Shown here in pieces: positions 11,581 to 23,382 of a DNA stretch of 64,000 bases. Below the pieces are notes generated by a model. It did not search any database. It was not told where the DNA came from and saw only the letters and a program-made list of their open reading frames with translations. The stretch covers positions 5,890,001 through 5,954,000 of the forward strand of contig CAVNZM010000012.1 in the NCBI GenBank assembly GCA_963693365.1, in the 5' to 3' direction. The first letter of the stretch is position 1. Each line of letters opens with the position of its first letter. The translations under genes were made by a program, and so were the position numbers. This DNA is from Amoebidium appalachense. Taxonomy: Eukaryota > Ichthyosporea.

Positions 11581-13940
11581 ATGCCAAGATCTTGTGCTGT
11601 CTACGGCTGCACAACTAATTACAAAGGGCACGAGAGTGCATCTTGTTTTGCTTTTCCTAACAAAACTAAAGAGCCCGAGTGTTTTCACAAGTGGGTCAGT
11701 TTCTGCAAACGCCAAGACTTAACGGTAAAAAGTAACACAAGCTGTATAGGTATTTGTATCAAACATTTTAGGCCCGAACAACTTGACCTAGGTTTTGACT
11801 ACAAAGATCCTAAAACAGATATATCTCGGTTTATTAAACATTCCCACCCGAGGTGCAAAGAGAATCAGATTCCTTGCATATTCAACACAGAACTGAATAT
11901 AGTCATAGAGGAAAAGACACCCAGGAGAAACCCAGAGGATAGACGAGAAGAGCAAAACAAACGAGCAAAGCTCCAGGAAGAGGCTGAGAAGGCCCGGCTA
12001 GAACAACTTGACACCATACACTCGTTCAGCGAGTTGTGCGACAACTTCTTAGACCGTCTAAATAGCGTAGGCACGCTGGGGCTCTGGCAAGTCACACAAA
12101 CGAGCAGTGAATGCATACAAGCGGTACTGCTGACAACAGTTACCCCGTCATTTCCCGGCGGGGTGCCCTTTCCCTTTGTGGGGGCAGTGGTAACTGTTGA
12201 TCATAACCTTTCTGCAGTGCCTGTTGTGCACACACCGTCTGTGTTTGGGGCTACATCTTATTCGGTTTCGGTTGACTCGCACACGTCACATTCTATATCT
12301 CGGTGGTCCAAGTTGTACCAGTTACTTCATTCGTGCAAGGAGAAGGCCAACTCAGCAAAGCCAAGCCCGTGCACTCAACCTTTGTGCTTCGATAAGCACG
12401 TTGGTTATGCACTCTGGGCCACCTTTTTTTTTGGGAAACTATCCTTAACACTCGGGTTTTAAATGTTTGCAGATAGCCCTTGTGGAGTATCTAAAGGACG
12501 ACCTCAACTGGGTCTACGTTCTTCTGGGCAAGATTATGACCGACCAGTTGGAGGGTCGGTTTGGACACTACAGGGAAATGAACGGAGCCTCAATTACCAC
12601 ATTTCCACCCGCCAGGTCGCCTCTTCCCTCCACCCTTGTTCTCCCCCCCCCCCCCCCCCCCCTTCCTCCTCCCCCCACTCCTTTTTTTCTGAGACAATTT
12701 TTCAGAGTCCCTCCCCCTCCCCCCTCCCCCTCGTTCCCAACCAACACCACCAACACCACCACCATCCACCCCCCCACCCCCTCCCTTTTCCCCTACTCCC
12801 CCCCCCCCCCCTTCTTTTTTTTTCGGATCCTAGAAGGCTTACCCCCACCTTCCTTCTTTAAACACCAATTGCCAAAAGAAGTAATCCCCCCCCCCCCCCC
12901 CCCTTCACCCCCCTCCCTTTTCCACCTCCATTTCCCAGATCCCCTCCTGACCGACACAAGCATTGCATTAACTTGCACACACCCAAATCAGCCGGCTGCA
13001 GCTGGCAACTATTTATGGTCTGTGCGGTGCTCTTCATCTGCACAGTTGTAAATCAGGATAATGCCAAGCTAACGGAAGGTGTGATATTGAACAGGTGCTT
13101 GAGTCTGAGCGGCGCATCCGGCTCATCAACCTCTTCACGTTCCGCCGGGGCACGGGCAAGGCCGTGGGCATCAGCACTCTCAAGCAGGCCGTCAAGTTCA
13201 ACGAGACTGCCCTGCTGGCCAAGCCTGCCGTGGAACTGGACGTTCTGCTGCAGCCCTTCTCCAGCATTGGCGCTCTGTTGGCTGCCATCACCGTCCCCAA
13301 CAAGAGCGTGGTCGTCTTTCTCGCCGGCTACGTCTGCTTCAAGACGGGGCGGGGCTGCAGCTGCAAGCAGTGCCGTGGGCGCTTGTTCAGCAGCCGCCGC
13401 CTGGTGGTGGAGATCCCAGCCAGCGTCAGAGCCCAGCTTGGGCCGGACGTCATCGACACGTCATACCTGGAGGCCATCGACCGTGAGGGGCTTTCTACTC
13501 CCTCCTACGCGGCCTATGTGGTCGCGGAGACCACTGTGCGCGTGATGGAGTGCCTCGCCAGCAAGGAGCTGGAGGGCAAGTTTCTGCACGCCGGCTCCCA
13601 CCGCCTGCTGGTTCGCACGCTCGCGGTCCAGCACGCCAAGAGCCGGCCGGAGACAGAGACAATTCGAGGCATTACTTGTGAGGAGTGCGGGGAGGACACG
13701 GCGCAGTACCTCGACGGCATCGCCATGAGAATGACCAACATTTTGCTCAACAACTACACCAAGGAACGCAACGCGAAAAAGAAAACACCAACCAACAAGC
13801 CAAACCGGCAAACCAAGAAATACGAGGGTGCATCAACCGGTTTATTGGCGGCGCACGCCGCGGACCACACGGCCCCAGCGCCAGCGACGACGTGGAGGCT
13901 GTGCTCGAGGAGGAGGACTTCGACGTTTTCTCGTTTTTGA
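11581..13940 (+). pseudogene. THAP-domain P-type transposase, probably frameshifted
   Basis: Likely exons 11581 to about 12390, 12473-12615 and 13095-13940. The N-terminus (MPRSCAVYGCTTN) has the THAP C2CH pattern, C-x4-C near residues 5-10 and CIKHF (C-x2-H) further on, followed by a basic/acidic coiled-coil-like stretch. Exon 2 has MTDQLEGRFGHYREMNG. Exon 3 starts VLESERRIRL and contains a VFLAGYVCFKT...CSCKQC block, both typical of this transposase group. The expected join NYHISTRQ-VLESERR is in a different frame from HYREMNG: one base seems missing near 12589-12592, so this copy is probably inactive unless that is a sequence error. I cannot assign the acidic catalytic triad. A second acidic reading frame ends at 14008 and may be the true C-terminus. 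Intron 2 contains long C runs like those of host introns. Confidence 0.7.
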
Positions 13941-14135
13941 ACGACGACGCACTGGGTGCGTTGTGTGAGACTTGGGCAGTTATAGGCAGTGATGATTGCG
14001 TCTGGTAGTTTAGCGTAATGTTTGCACAAGTTTTGCACTAAATTAGTCTGATGTAGGAGACCCCGGAGGGGCACGTAAGATTTCAGTTTTCGATCACCCT
14101 ACTCTTTACACGTAATCTGGAGTATTAGTCTGTTG

Positions 14136-14171
14136 CGTGCCTCGGCCCGGTGTGCTATTTAGGAGGCCTTG
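14136..14171 (-). repeat. Right terminal inverted repeat of the P-like element
   Basis: 36 bp. Its outer 23 bp are identical to the right arm of the scar at 23251-23290. Confidence 0.93.
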
Positions 14172-14722
14172 CTCGATAGCCAAATAAAATAATAATATAA
14201 ACCATGGCAGTTGTGCTGTTCAACTTTGGCGTTTGTAGGATCTCAGCGTGGCAACCTTGGATTACGTCACAAGACAACTTTTGGTTGCCAAAAAAAGCCA
14301 TTACGCATTTCATTGGGTCTTGGCACTCGGAGGTGGGGCAGGACTGAGTGCCACGGCATACGAGGCTTCAAGCGCTAGAAGGGATCACGATGCTAGTGTT
14401 TTCATTAACAATATTGTTGTTTTTCTCCCCAACAGCGGCTTTAGCACTAAATTATGTCTTTGCTTCTCTCGGTTGCAAAGGTAAACTGTACACCGATGAT
14501 AGCGGCAGATACCGTATATACTATAGGTCATCATAACCTAACAGACACATATGATTGTTTTACCCTCCTCTCTTGCAACTGACTCACTGAATAGAAAAAG
14601 CCATGCTTGGAGGGAAAAGAAACTTTGAAAGAGACGCACACTTGCTCAAAGGATTTTCCCGGCGGCCGCTCACTAAGCTCAGTAGTAAGCAACCCTCCCC
14701 TTCCCCTCTCTCCCTCTCCTTC

Positions 14723-14764
<42 letters not shown>

Positions 14765-15347
14765 ACCACCACCACCCTCCTCGCTCTCCACCACCCCCCT
14801 TCTCCCCTTTCCTCAACCCCCGATCCCTACCCCTACCAACCTACCGCGTAAACCCCGTGTGCCATCGCCGCCTTTCTACCCGACTCCCGGCTTTTTCCCC
14901 TTTAGTTGGTCCTTCCTACCTACCTGGTCAGCAAACCCTGTTTTGTTGTGTCGCTCTCGTTTACCATTTACGCATGCTCTCTGAGTTATGGAGGTCCTGG
15001 ACTGTCTCTTGCAGGTTCAAAAGCCTTGTGGTCTGTGATCTTTTATGTCATAACACATCCCTGTTGATGTGACTCTTGGCGCTGCCCTACCCAACCCGAG
15101 ATCATTGCTTTTCCCAAGGATTATGGCCTTCGCTCAGTCGTTTTCTGTTTAGATCTTCCAATCATTCCCCCGCCCGCCCTTTTTATCTTACTGTGCCCTC
15201 CCCACATCCCTAACCTCACAACCACCCCACCCTGCTCTATTCATCCTTTGCCCATTTCTTCTCTCTCCTCTCCCACTCACCAGGTGTGGTTTTTCCTGTT
15301 CTCAATCCAACCATACTCACCTCACGTTTTTTTCACAACAGGCAAAC
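14172..15347. promoter_or_regulatory. Annexin 5' region
   Basis: Starts with the right target duplication. It contains a pyrimidine-rich block with C runs at 14700-14830. The sequence ttcacaacag|gcaaac just before the annexin start codon looks like a splice acceptor, so a non-coding first exon and 5' UTR intron are likely upstream. No coding region is supported. Confidence 0.4.
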
Positions 15348-17116
15348 ATGTCCGGCTATCCCAATCCCAACTATCCACCACCCGGTGGCCAGCCTGCACC
15401 CGGGCCCTACCCTCCAGCCGGGTATCCCGCCCCAGGAAGTTACCCTCCCCCAGGAGGTCAGCCGGCTGCTGGAAGTTACCCTCCCCCAGGCAACTACCCT
15501 CCTGCTGCTTACCCACCAGAACAGGTAACGTTTTTGCTTTGAATCTTAGTTCGCGTGTTTGGATGAGCAAGAAGTGTTTGTTTCTTTGTTGCAGTGTCAA
15601 GATTTTTGGTAAGGCCCGCGTCAGTGTATGTTATAGGGCAATACTGTGGCAAGGAGCCTGTCTCGGTGCAGTATGCATGTTTCTAGGCAACATGGCCTGA
15701 CTCGTCACTATTACAGGGCCATGCATACCCTTCTCCGAGTGCCACTCCTCATGCCCAGCCTGGGTATCCCCCTGCTGCTGCCCCAGGCATGGCTGGCCCA
15801 GGTAGTGCCCCCGCTTCCCCCCCCCCCCCCCCCCCCCAAACCCCTTTCCTTATTAAAAAGCCCAGCCACCCACTCCCCCTCTCCCCCCCCCCCGCTTCAC
15901 CCCCTCCCCGCCCTACCCCCTCCCCCCTTCCCTCCCCTCGCTTCTCTCACGCCTTCCCTCTTCTCCCCTCCCGCCGCTTCTTTCCTCCCCCCTCCTTTCC
16001 AGCAACACCAGCCCTGTGTTACTTCGTCATTCGTGTGCAAGGCTCAGAGTAGAAGATTTTGGTGCCAGGTTTTCAGTTTGGCTGGTATTGTAGAAGGGAA
16101 GGAAGGTGGTGTGTGAGGGAGGGAGACAGGCAGGGGAAGGGATGGGGTGGGTGGGTGGGTGGGGGGTGTGTGTCCGGGGGAGGGGGGGGGGGGACAGTAA
16201 CAGACGGAAAATCGTACACATTCAAGTGTATAATGGTTGAGTTTGAAACCGTGCGCGGTTAAGGTTTTAGCATAATGATTGGGAAAGAAGAGAGGAACAG
16301 ACAAAGACGTTTAGTAACGAGAAAGCAAGAAAGGGGCTTGAACAGATAAAGTGCTCTAGTCTTGTTTTTTCACCAAAGTCAAGCGTGTGTATGTATCTAC
16401 CTCTGTGTCTGATGCTGTTTTTGCATGAAGAAAAAAGGGTAGGGAAGTGGGAGAGGTGGGGTGGGGTGGGGTGGGGGGGAGGAGGGGGGAGGGGGGTGGT
16501 GAAGTGTGCGTGTGTGTGTGTGTAGAGGGGGGGGGAGAGGGGTTGAATATTCGACGTCATATGTAAGATATGTCCTTGCCACTGCGGCACGAGCCTAGAA
16601 GGGGCACATTGAAGTGCACAAGGGTAGGCTTACATGGCTTACGAGCATACAACTTCTAGTTGGCGACAAGGTCATTTTTTTTGGCCACCGTTGCTGCCCA
16701 TGTTATCCTTTACCTTATCTAAAGCTAACGGCGAGGCTAGGGTGAAGACCCTGGGCTACGTCTGTGCAAATCGTTTGGATTGTATTGGTGTGTTAGCTCA
16801 GCTGATGGCACGGTAGCACCCTACATAGCTAGAGTATAGTCGGTGCTGGGTGGAAGACGGTAATTCCTCTGGGGCCCCCTAGGGGTCCCTCCGGAAACAA
16901 ACCGGGATAAGATTAGAATAAAATTTTAAGCCAGCCCCATACTGACACACAGCCTTCTTGCAAGCATACCTCATATGGATTACCAGCTAACCCTCTAAAT
17001 GTAGCCTATGCAGAGCCCAAGCGGCGGCCAAGCATCACCGCCTTCCAGCCCTTCGACCCAACTGCAGATGCTCACTCCCTTCGCCACGCCATGAAGGGCA
17101 TCGGTATGCCTCCCCC

Positions 17117-17147
<31 letters not shown>

Positions 17148-18193
17148 ACACACACACGGTCGCACACACATACACACTGAGGGAACCCATTCCGAGCTGG
17201 CTGTTTCAAATACCTCCTCCCCTTATGGCCCTCCCCCCCCCCCCCCTCCCCCCACACCGGTGCCTTGCATACTCGAGTTCGTGGCATGCAGAATCGTTTC
17301 CCCTTATGTGTAATTTTGACACTGGGTTTTGCTATGGGCCTTTTTCATTCCCCCCTCTCCCTCCCCCAGCTCCCCCCTGCCCATCCCTTCCTCCCCCGTC
17401 CTCCCCCTTTTCTCTTGTAGCCCCCCCACCTTCTCCTCCCCGCGCCCCCCCCACCTCCCCCACTCCCCCCACTGTCGACCACTAACTATTGCATGCAGGC
17501 ACGGATGAGAGGGCACTGATCAACGTGCTGTGCAATCGGTCTGGAGACCAGCGCAAAGCAATCACTGAGGCATTCACAAAGGTGCGCAAGATTCCAAATC
17601 TATGTTACTGGAGTTTATGCTCCCGAACTCACAACCCGCAACCCCAAATCCCCCTTCAACACACACGCGTACACACGTGCACACACACTGACACAAAAGC
17701 ATACACACACGCACACACACTTACACACAAAACATACACACACACTCACTCACCTCACTCACCATCACACTTTCACATTCGCCCGTTTGCACCTTCACAT
17801 GCTTGCTCTTTCCTTTTTCTTGTTTTTCCTGCTTCGCTTCGCTGCCTCCCCCCAAACCCCCCCCCCAACCCCCCTCCTCCCTCTCATCCGGAGGATGGGT
17901 CCTATTTGATGCATACTCTTTGTATCTGCTTTGCAAAATCTGCCCAATACGTTTTCCGTCGTCTGTACTCGTACTCTGTGAGACGTCCCCCCTTCTCCGC
18001 CTCTTCCCCCCCCCCCCCCCCCCCTTCTCCCCGCCCGCCCGCACGCTCGCCCGCCTGCCTCCTATATCCAATAATTTTTCTTCGTTCTTTTTCTTCTTCT
18101 ACGATCTCTGTGCCCTGTGCTGTATGTTTGTTTGAGTCTGTGTGGATGCGGGCTTGCTATCTTGTGCCTAGTATCTGGTTATTACACCAATAT

Positions 18194-18225
<32 letters not shown>

Positions 18226-18766
18226 CCTTTTTTGGTTTCTCTTGTATTGCCTGTCACCCCTACACCCCTCTCGCACTTTCCTCGTCCCTCCTCCTCTACC
18301 CCCTTTCTTTTTGAGCACACACGTGGAAATATGTGGGGTGGAGTTGGGGATTTTTTTGTTATCTTTTTTTGGTGGTGGTGGGGGGGGGGGGGGGGGGGGG
18401 GAGGAGGGGGGGGGTTTGGCGGAGGTGGGGACCATACGGTACAATCCACGGGGAGGGGCGGCGGCGGCGGAGAGGGGGGGGGGGGGGAGGGGAAAGGGGG
18501 GGGGGGGGAGGGGGGCAAATATGGGACATAAATGTGTGGAGTGGGGTTGGGGGGGGGGGGGGGGGGGGGGGGGGAGGGGGGCAAACACAACACAATGTGG
18601 TGAGGTATTTTCTAAATGTGGCATGAACGGACACAGGTGATAGGCCGGGACCTTGAGAAGGACATCAAGAGCGAGACCAGCAGAGACTTCGAGAAGGTGC
18701 TAGTGTCTCTCATCAAGTCCGTGCCCGAGTTTGAGTGCGAGTGCCTGTACGCTGCAATGAAGGTTT

Positions 18767-18811
<45 letters not shown>

Positions 18812-19051
18812 CTCCCAACGTTACCTACTAAGTGGTGTGCTCTTGCATTTCTGGTGTGGTAATGGGAAAGGAGGGTAGACGGTAAGGTGATATTTGGGTG
18901 TTTTTTTTCTTGTTTTTTTTTTCTTCTTTTCTTTCTTTCCTTTCCCCCCTTTTTTTTTTTTTTTTTTTTTTTGCTTGCAAGTTTCATGTGGCGGTGCTGC
19001 AGAGGGGATGGAGCGTGTGATGGTGCCATTAGGGGTGTGTAACAGAACGCC

Positions 19052-19110
<59 letters not shown>

Positions 19111-21471
19111 CACGAATGCTTGCTAGACCGGGGTGGAGAAGAGAGGGGGGAGGGGAGGAGGGAGACTTACGGATGTGTTTTAGGGCAGGAGTGGGGAGGG
19201 AGGAGGGAGGGAGTTAGGAAAGGAGAGGGGCTGAGAGGGAAACCAATTTACAATCGTCCAGAGTGTGAGTTAAACACTCCTGATTTCTCCCTGGTTGCCT
19301 CGGTTACAGCTGTTTGCTTATTTCCCAAGCGCAGCATGCGGCGACATAAAATCAAAAAGTTTTAGAAAGCTTTGCATCCTGTCCATCCGTAGCAGGAAAA
19401 GGAGAGCACGAACATTATTCGCACACAAATGCAAGCAAGCACACACCAACCATATCATCTATCAAACACTTGCAAATCCAATCAGAGCCGTGCTTTACTC
19501 TTAGATAGCCGATCAGATGGGTTCTTGCCAAGTCCAGCCAATCCAATCACACACGTGTATCAATACCATCACGTGCACGATAGCCAATCAGGTGTGTTGC
19601 TGCAGGGTCTAGGCACCAATGAGGCCACACTCAACGACATCATCCTGCCCAAGAATGCAAACGAGATGCGCGTGCTGAAGGACACATACCAGAGAAGTAC
19701 GTGTGTGTGGGTGTGGGTGTGGGTGTGGGTGTGGGTGTGTGTGTGTGTGTGTGTGTGTGTCTCTGGTGTGTGTTCGTGTCTGTGTGTGTGTGTGTGTGCG
19801 TGGGTGTGTATTCGTGTGCGTTGTGTGAGGGGGGGAGGGGTTGGGGCATGGCAGGACTTGAGTCACACGGTGTACAGTCAGACTAAAAGTGCCATTTGCT
19901 TCTCTTTCTTTGGGTTGGGTGATGTGGGGAAGGAGGGGGGGGGGGGGGGGGGGGGGGGTTGTATGAATTTTTTTTTACATGCAGCCTATGTGCACTGTGA
20001 TGTAGGAACACACCACCCACCCTCCCATTCTCACCCACACACCCTTTCTCACCCCACCCTCTATCACTTGTCCCACACACTCGGCTTCATTTCCAACCTT
20101 TCTCCCGCTTTCCATCCCTAACACCTAGACCTTCCTGTGCCCCCCTCCCCCCCCCCCCCCCACACACACACACACGCGCGCGCGCATCACCACCACCACT
20201 ACCACCAGCAAAACTCTCCCACCCAAGCTGCTGCATCAGGTTTTCCGTAGCGTACTTTGGTGCTCTCATCTCATCATACCTCCCCCCCCCCCTCTCCCCC
20301 TCCCCCCCTCCCGTCCCCCCCTTCCCCCGCCTCCTTCTCCTCTCCCCGAGCTTTCCTTTGTTTCACATTCGGTGTGTTTTGTTTTTGCACATATGCGTTT
20401 TTCTCATCTTCTGTAGGTTCCGTTGCACTTGGTGCTGTATACCACAATATGAACCTCCCCCCTCCCCCCCCCCCCCCCCCCCCCCCCCTTCAGTGTACAG
20501 CAAAGACCTTGAGCGGCAGGTGATTGATGAAACCTCGGGAGACTACCAAAGTCTTCTGCGGGGCTACTTTTCCATGACGAGGGAGGGCAGTCCCCCCAAC
20601 CCCGCCATTGCTACCGCCGATGCAAAGGTATGTTGGGCCATGTACCAAAGACTGCTCATTTTCGTGGTGCCCTGTTTCCCCCCCCCCCCCCCCTCCCCGC
20701 TGCCGGGGCCTGGTTTCTCTGTCTCTAGCTTGATATTTAGGTCATTGGTTGCCACTTTGGTATATCTTGCGCAAAAGTTTGGGACACCTTGTCGTCGTCT
20801 CTTACAGGAAAAATGACGACACATAGTGTCGGGCGTTTCTGGCGCAGCTTTATGGTTAATTATATGGGTTCCGACTTTGCAATGGGCCAGCCAAAACGAA
20901 ACGAAATTAAACTTCAGTGAAGCGAGGCTGGCTTGGGAAAAATTCGAAGGATATTGGCGACACATTCTATCACATGGTGTATCATCGACTTGGTGCAGAT
21001 TGCCATTCCGAGTGTTTAATCTGTCTTTGAGACCAACTCGACCACCAATACATCATAAGACACCTTAGTAGCATAAGTATGGTACTACTTGCAAGCAATG
21101 ACTTTTGGTGGTTGGGCAGGAGCTGTACATGGCCGGGGAGGGCAAGCAGGGGACCAACGAGAAGGTGTTTGTGCGCATCTTCACCGGCAGGTCCTTCGCC
21201 CACCTGCGAATGGTGGTCGACGAGTATGCAAAGGTGGGGCAAGACGGTTGGAACTACGTGCACAAGCACACATGCACATATGCAAACACACGTGCACACC
21301 TACACTCACGTGCTCACACACGTGCACATGTATACACACACACACTCACATGCACACACGCACATGTATACATACACACACACACACGCACACGCACACA
21401 CACGCACATATATACATACACCGGCGCTCGCACATGCGCATGCACACGCGCACACACACACAAGTGCACAT

Positions 21472-21516
<45 letters not shown>

Positions 21517-22591
21517 TATACACACATACACATACACAAGCATGTGCACACACAAGCACGCGCACATGCACTGGCATAGCCACACCTATTGTTTCTTGTT
21601 TTAATGTGTCTTGCTTTAGACATGCATTTGCAGAACCCAAACTCCTGAGAGGTGGGTTTGTGCCTCACAATTCGTCCCCACACACCCACCCATGCATACA
21701 CCACAGATCAGCAAAAAAGACCTCAAGCAAGCTCTGATTTCCGAGTTCAGTGGGGATGCACGTGATGCCTATGTGTCGCTAGTAGAGATCATTCTAGATG
21801 CACCCAGCTACTACGCAAAGCGCCTGCGCAAGTCCATGGAGGGTGTAGGCACAAAGGAGGCCCTGCTCAATCGCACGCTGATCATCCGATCTGAGATCGA
21901 TCTGCTGGATGTCAAGGCCGCATACAACAAGCTGTACTCGGTGCGTGTTGCTTGCAGTTCCCTGTTGATTGTTGGCGACCTCTTTGTTTTCACTCAATTT
22001 ACCTCTTTAAAAAAAAAAAACTACCTTCATGTACCTAGTGAAGGCGGAACTCTGCAGGAAACTTGACCACTTCCTTCGATCGCAGGGGGGGGGGAGGGGG
22101 GGGGGGGGGGGGGGAGGCATGCACATGACTGAGATTTTATCGCAACCCCCCCCCCCCCCCTCTGGCGTTCCGCATTCAAACCCCCTCCCCCCCCCCCCCC
22201 CCCCCCTCTTTCTCCGCGGCCCTCCTCCCGTGGACTCCTTTACATGTTTTGCGGTACCCCAGTTACTCTTTGTGAGTAATTGCATGTTTCCTTTCGCTTT
22301 GTGTATACGGGCGCGCACGTGTGTGCCACGCGGCGTGTGTGGTGCTGGGGGTACTGATGTATGGGGGGGGGGAATGATCAGGGGTTTCAGGTGGCTCCTC
22401 TTGCTGAATGCATCACTCGTGTTAGTGTTCCTGCACCACACACACACCTGGTGGCCATACAGGCATGCAGGCCTGGCATGCTCATTTTTTTGGGGGGGTT
22501 TTAACAGAGAGAGCTGGCGGTGGACGTGAGAAAGGAGACCTCTGGAGACTACAGAAACACTTTGATGGCCATCATGAAGGAGCCCTTCTGA
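15348..22591 (+). CDS. Annexin with long Pro/Gly/Tyr-rich tail (annexin A7/A11-like), ten exons
   Basis: Calcium-dependent phospholipid-binding protein. Exons: 15348-15524, 15717-15801, 17005-17103, 17499-17581, 18637-18762, 19606-19696, 20494-20627, 21120-21233, 21707-21940, 22508-22591; 1,227 nt, 408 residues, all phases consistent with GT-AG introns. Residues 1 to about 88 are a low-complexity Pro/Gly/Tyr/Ala tail (YPPPGG, SYPPPG units) as in animal annexins A7/A11. Four annexin repeats follow, with calcium-loop motifs MKGIGTDE (repeat 1), MKGLGTNE (repeat 2), a divergent GKQGTNE (repeat 3) and MEGVGTKE (repeat 4). The typical acidic ligand is kept in KSETSRDFEKVL, DETSGDYQSLL and KETSGDYRNTL. 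The start fits the first Met after a likely 5' UTR acceptor. The 3' end MKEPF is a normal annexin terminus. The last intron is full of G and C runs. Confidence 0.95.
16792..16930 (+). repeat. Putative tRNA-derived SINE (R2), copy 1
   Basis: Begins with an A-box-like gttagctcagctgatggca and ends in an A/T-rich tail. Its middle (cggtgctgggtggaagacgg, then a palindromic ggggccccctagggg) recurs in reverse orientation at 48041-48167. It lies in annexin intron 2. A clear B box is not evident, so SINE status is an inference. Confidence 0.5.
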
Positions 22592-23250
22592 TTGGCTCCG
22601 TGTCATGCTTATGTCTTTCCATTGAATCTCAGTAATTGTGATTTTTGACTGATAGTTTGGCTCACAGGTTATGTGCAAAGTGCATGCAACTGTATGTATA
22701 CGCTTGGGCCTGAGGTGACCACGCCATTCCATGGTGACTGCAGGTGTCAATTAATAAGTAAAGTTATATTTGGCTTGTTATTATGGATCAGTGGGTTGTG
22801 CACTTGTTAAATACGCTTGCATTATGGTCATACACTGTCTACACATTAGATTAGAACACAGTCAAGAACATGCTCATCGACTTCTGAACATTTAGCAAAA
22901 GGCTGCTTGAATAAATAGATTTTAAAAGGCCGGCGGCGATCAGCCCATATGGAACTCAAAAGTGTTCCAGTAAACAGTAATCTGCAGGACCATACGACCA
23001 CTATCTGTTCAGTCATCAGCTCCCCCCCGATACACACGTGCACAAGCACAAAAAACAAAAAGGGAGTGAAGGGTGAAAAATGGTGATGGCGGTGCAGTGC
23101 ACAGTGATGTGCACGTGTGTGTGTCTGTGTGTTTAGTCCCGGGGAGGGGAGGGGGGGGGGGGGAGAAAGAAACATGTACTCTGAGCTTGTGAGACGCGCG
23201 GTAAAACTGGTATCCAACGATCGTGCCCATGGTTACACACGCATACGTAC
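22592..23250. other. Annexin 3' flank
   Basis: Probable annexin 3' UTR followed by spacer. One G-rich tract at 23140-23163. No further gene seen. It ends at the 8-bp duplication of the transposon scar. Confidence 0.5.
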
Positions 23251-23290
23251 CAAGGCCTCCTAAATAGGGTGTGCTATTTAGGAGGCCTTG
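23251..23290. mobile_element. 40-bp palindromic excision scar of the P-like transposon
   Basis: Made of the outer 17 nt of the left transposon end joined directly to the outer 23 nt of the right end. It is flanked by a perfect 8-bp duplication ATACGTAC at 23243-23250 and 23291-23298. The 17-nt arm equals the stagger of Drosophila P cleavage, so this is best read as a repaired excision site. A 40-bp mini-element is the alternative. Confidence 0.88.
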
Positions 23291-23382
23291 ATACGTACGG
23301 CTAACGAGTCAACTTATGACGTCACTCGATACGCAAGATTTGAAGCAAGCCGCTTGGATCAAGAAAGAGAGAACTAGAGCGC

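Larger units (their letters stand above)
10960..14171 (+). mobile_element. P-element-like DNA transposon, 3,212 bp
   Basis: Terminal inverted repeats of 36 bp at 10960-10995 and 14136-14171 differ at one base; the outer 17 nt are CAAGGCCTCCTAAATAG. The element is flanked by a perfect 8-bp target duplication CTCGATAG at 10952-10959 and 14172-14179. An 11-bp internal inverted repeat AAGAGTAGGGT lies at 11026-11036 and, inverted, at 14096-14106, 66 and 65 bp from the two ends. It encodes a THAP-domain protein with a P-type transposase C-terminus. Terminal repeats, sub-terminal inverted repeats, 8-bp duplication and THAP transposase together match the P superfamily. Near-identical termini and duplication suggest a fairly recent insertion. 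Confidence 0.93.

Noticed and set aside
14248-14484. 78-residue frame right of the P-like element
   Set aside because: No family resemblance, no splice partner; probably annexin upstream sequence.
18157-18640. Pro-rich and Gly-rich frames
   Set aside because: Produced by C and G runs in annexin intron 4; no conserved residue outside the runs.
23251-23290. Rho-independent-type terminator or imprinted hairpin
   Set aside because: Identity to the transposon ends and the flanking 8-bp duplication explain the palindrome completely.
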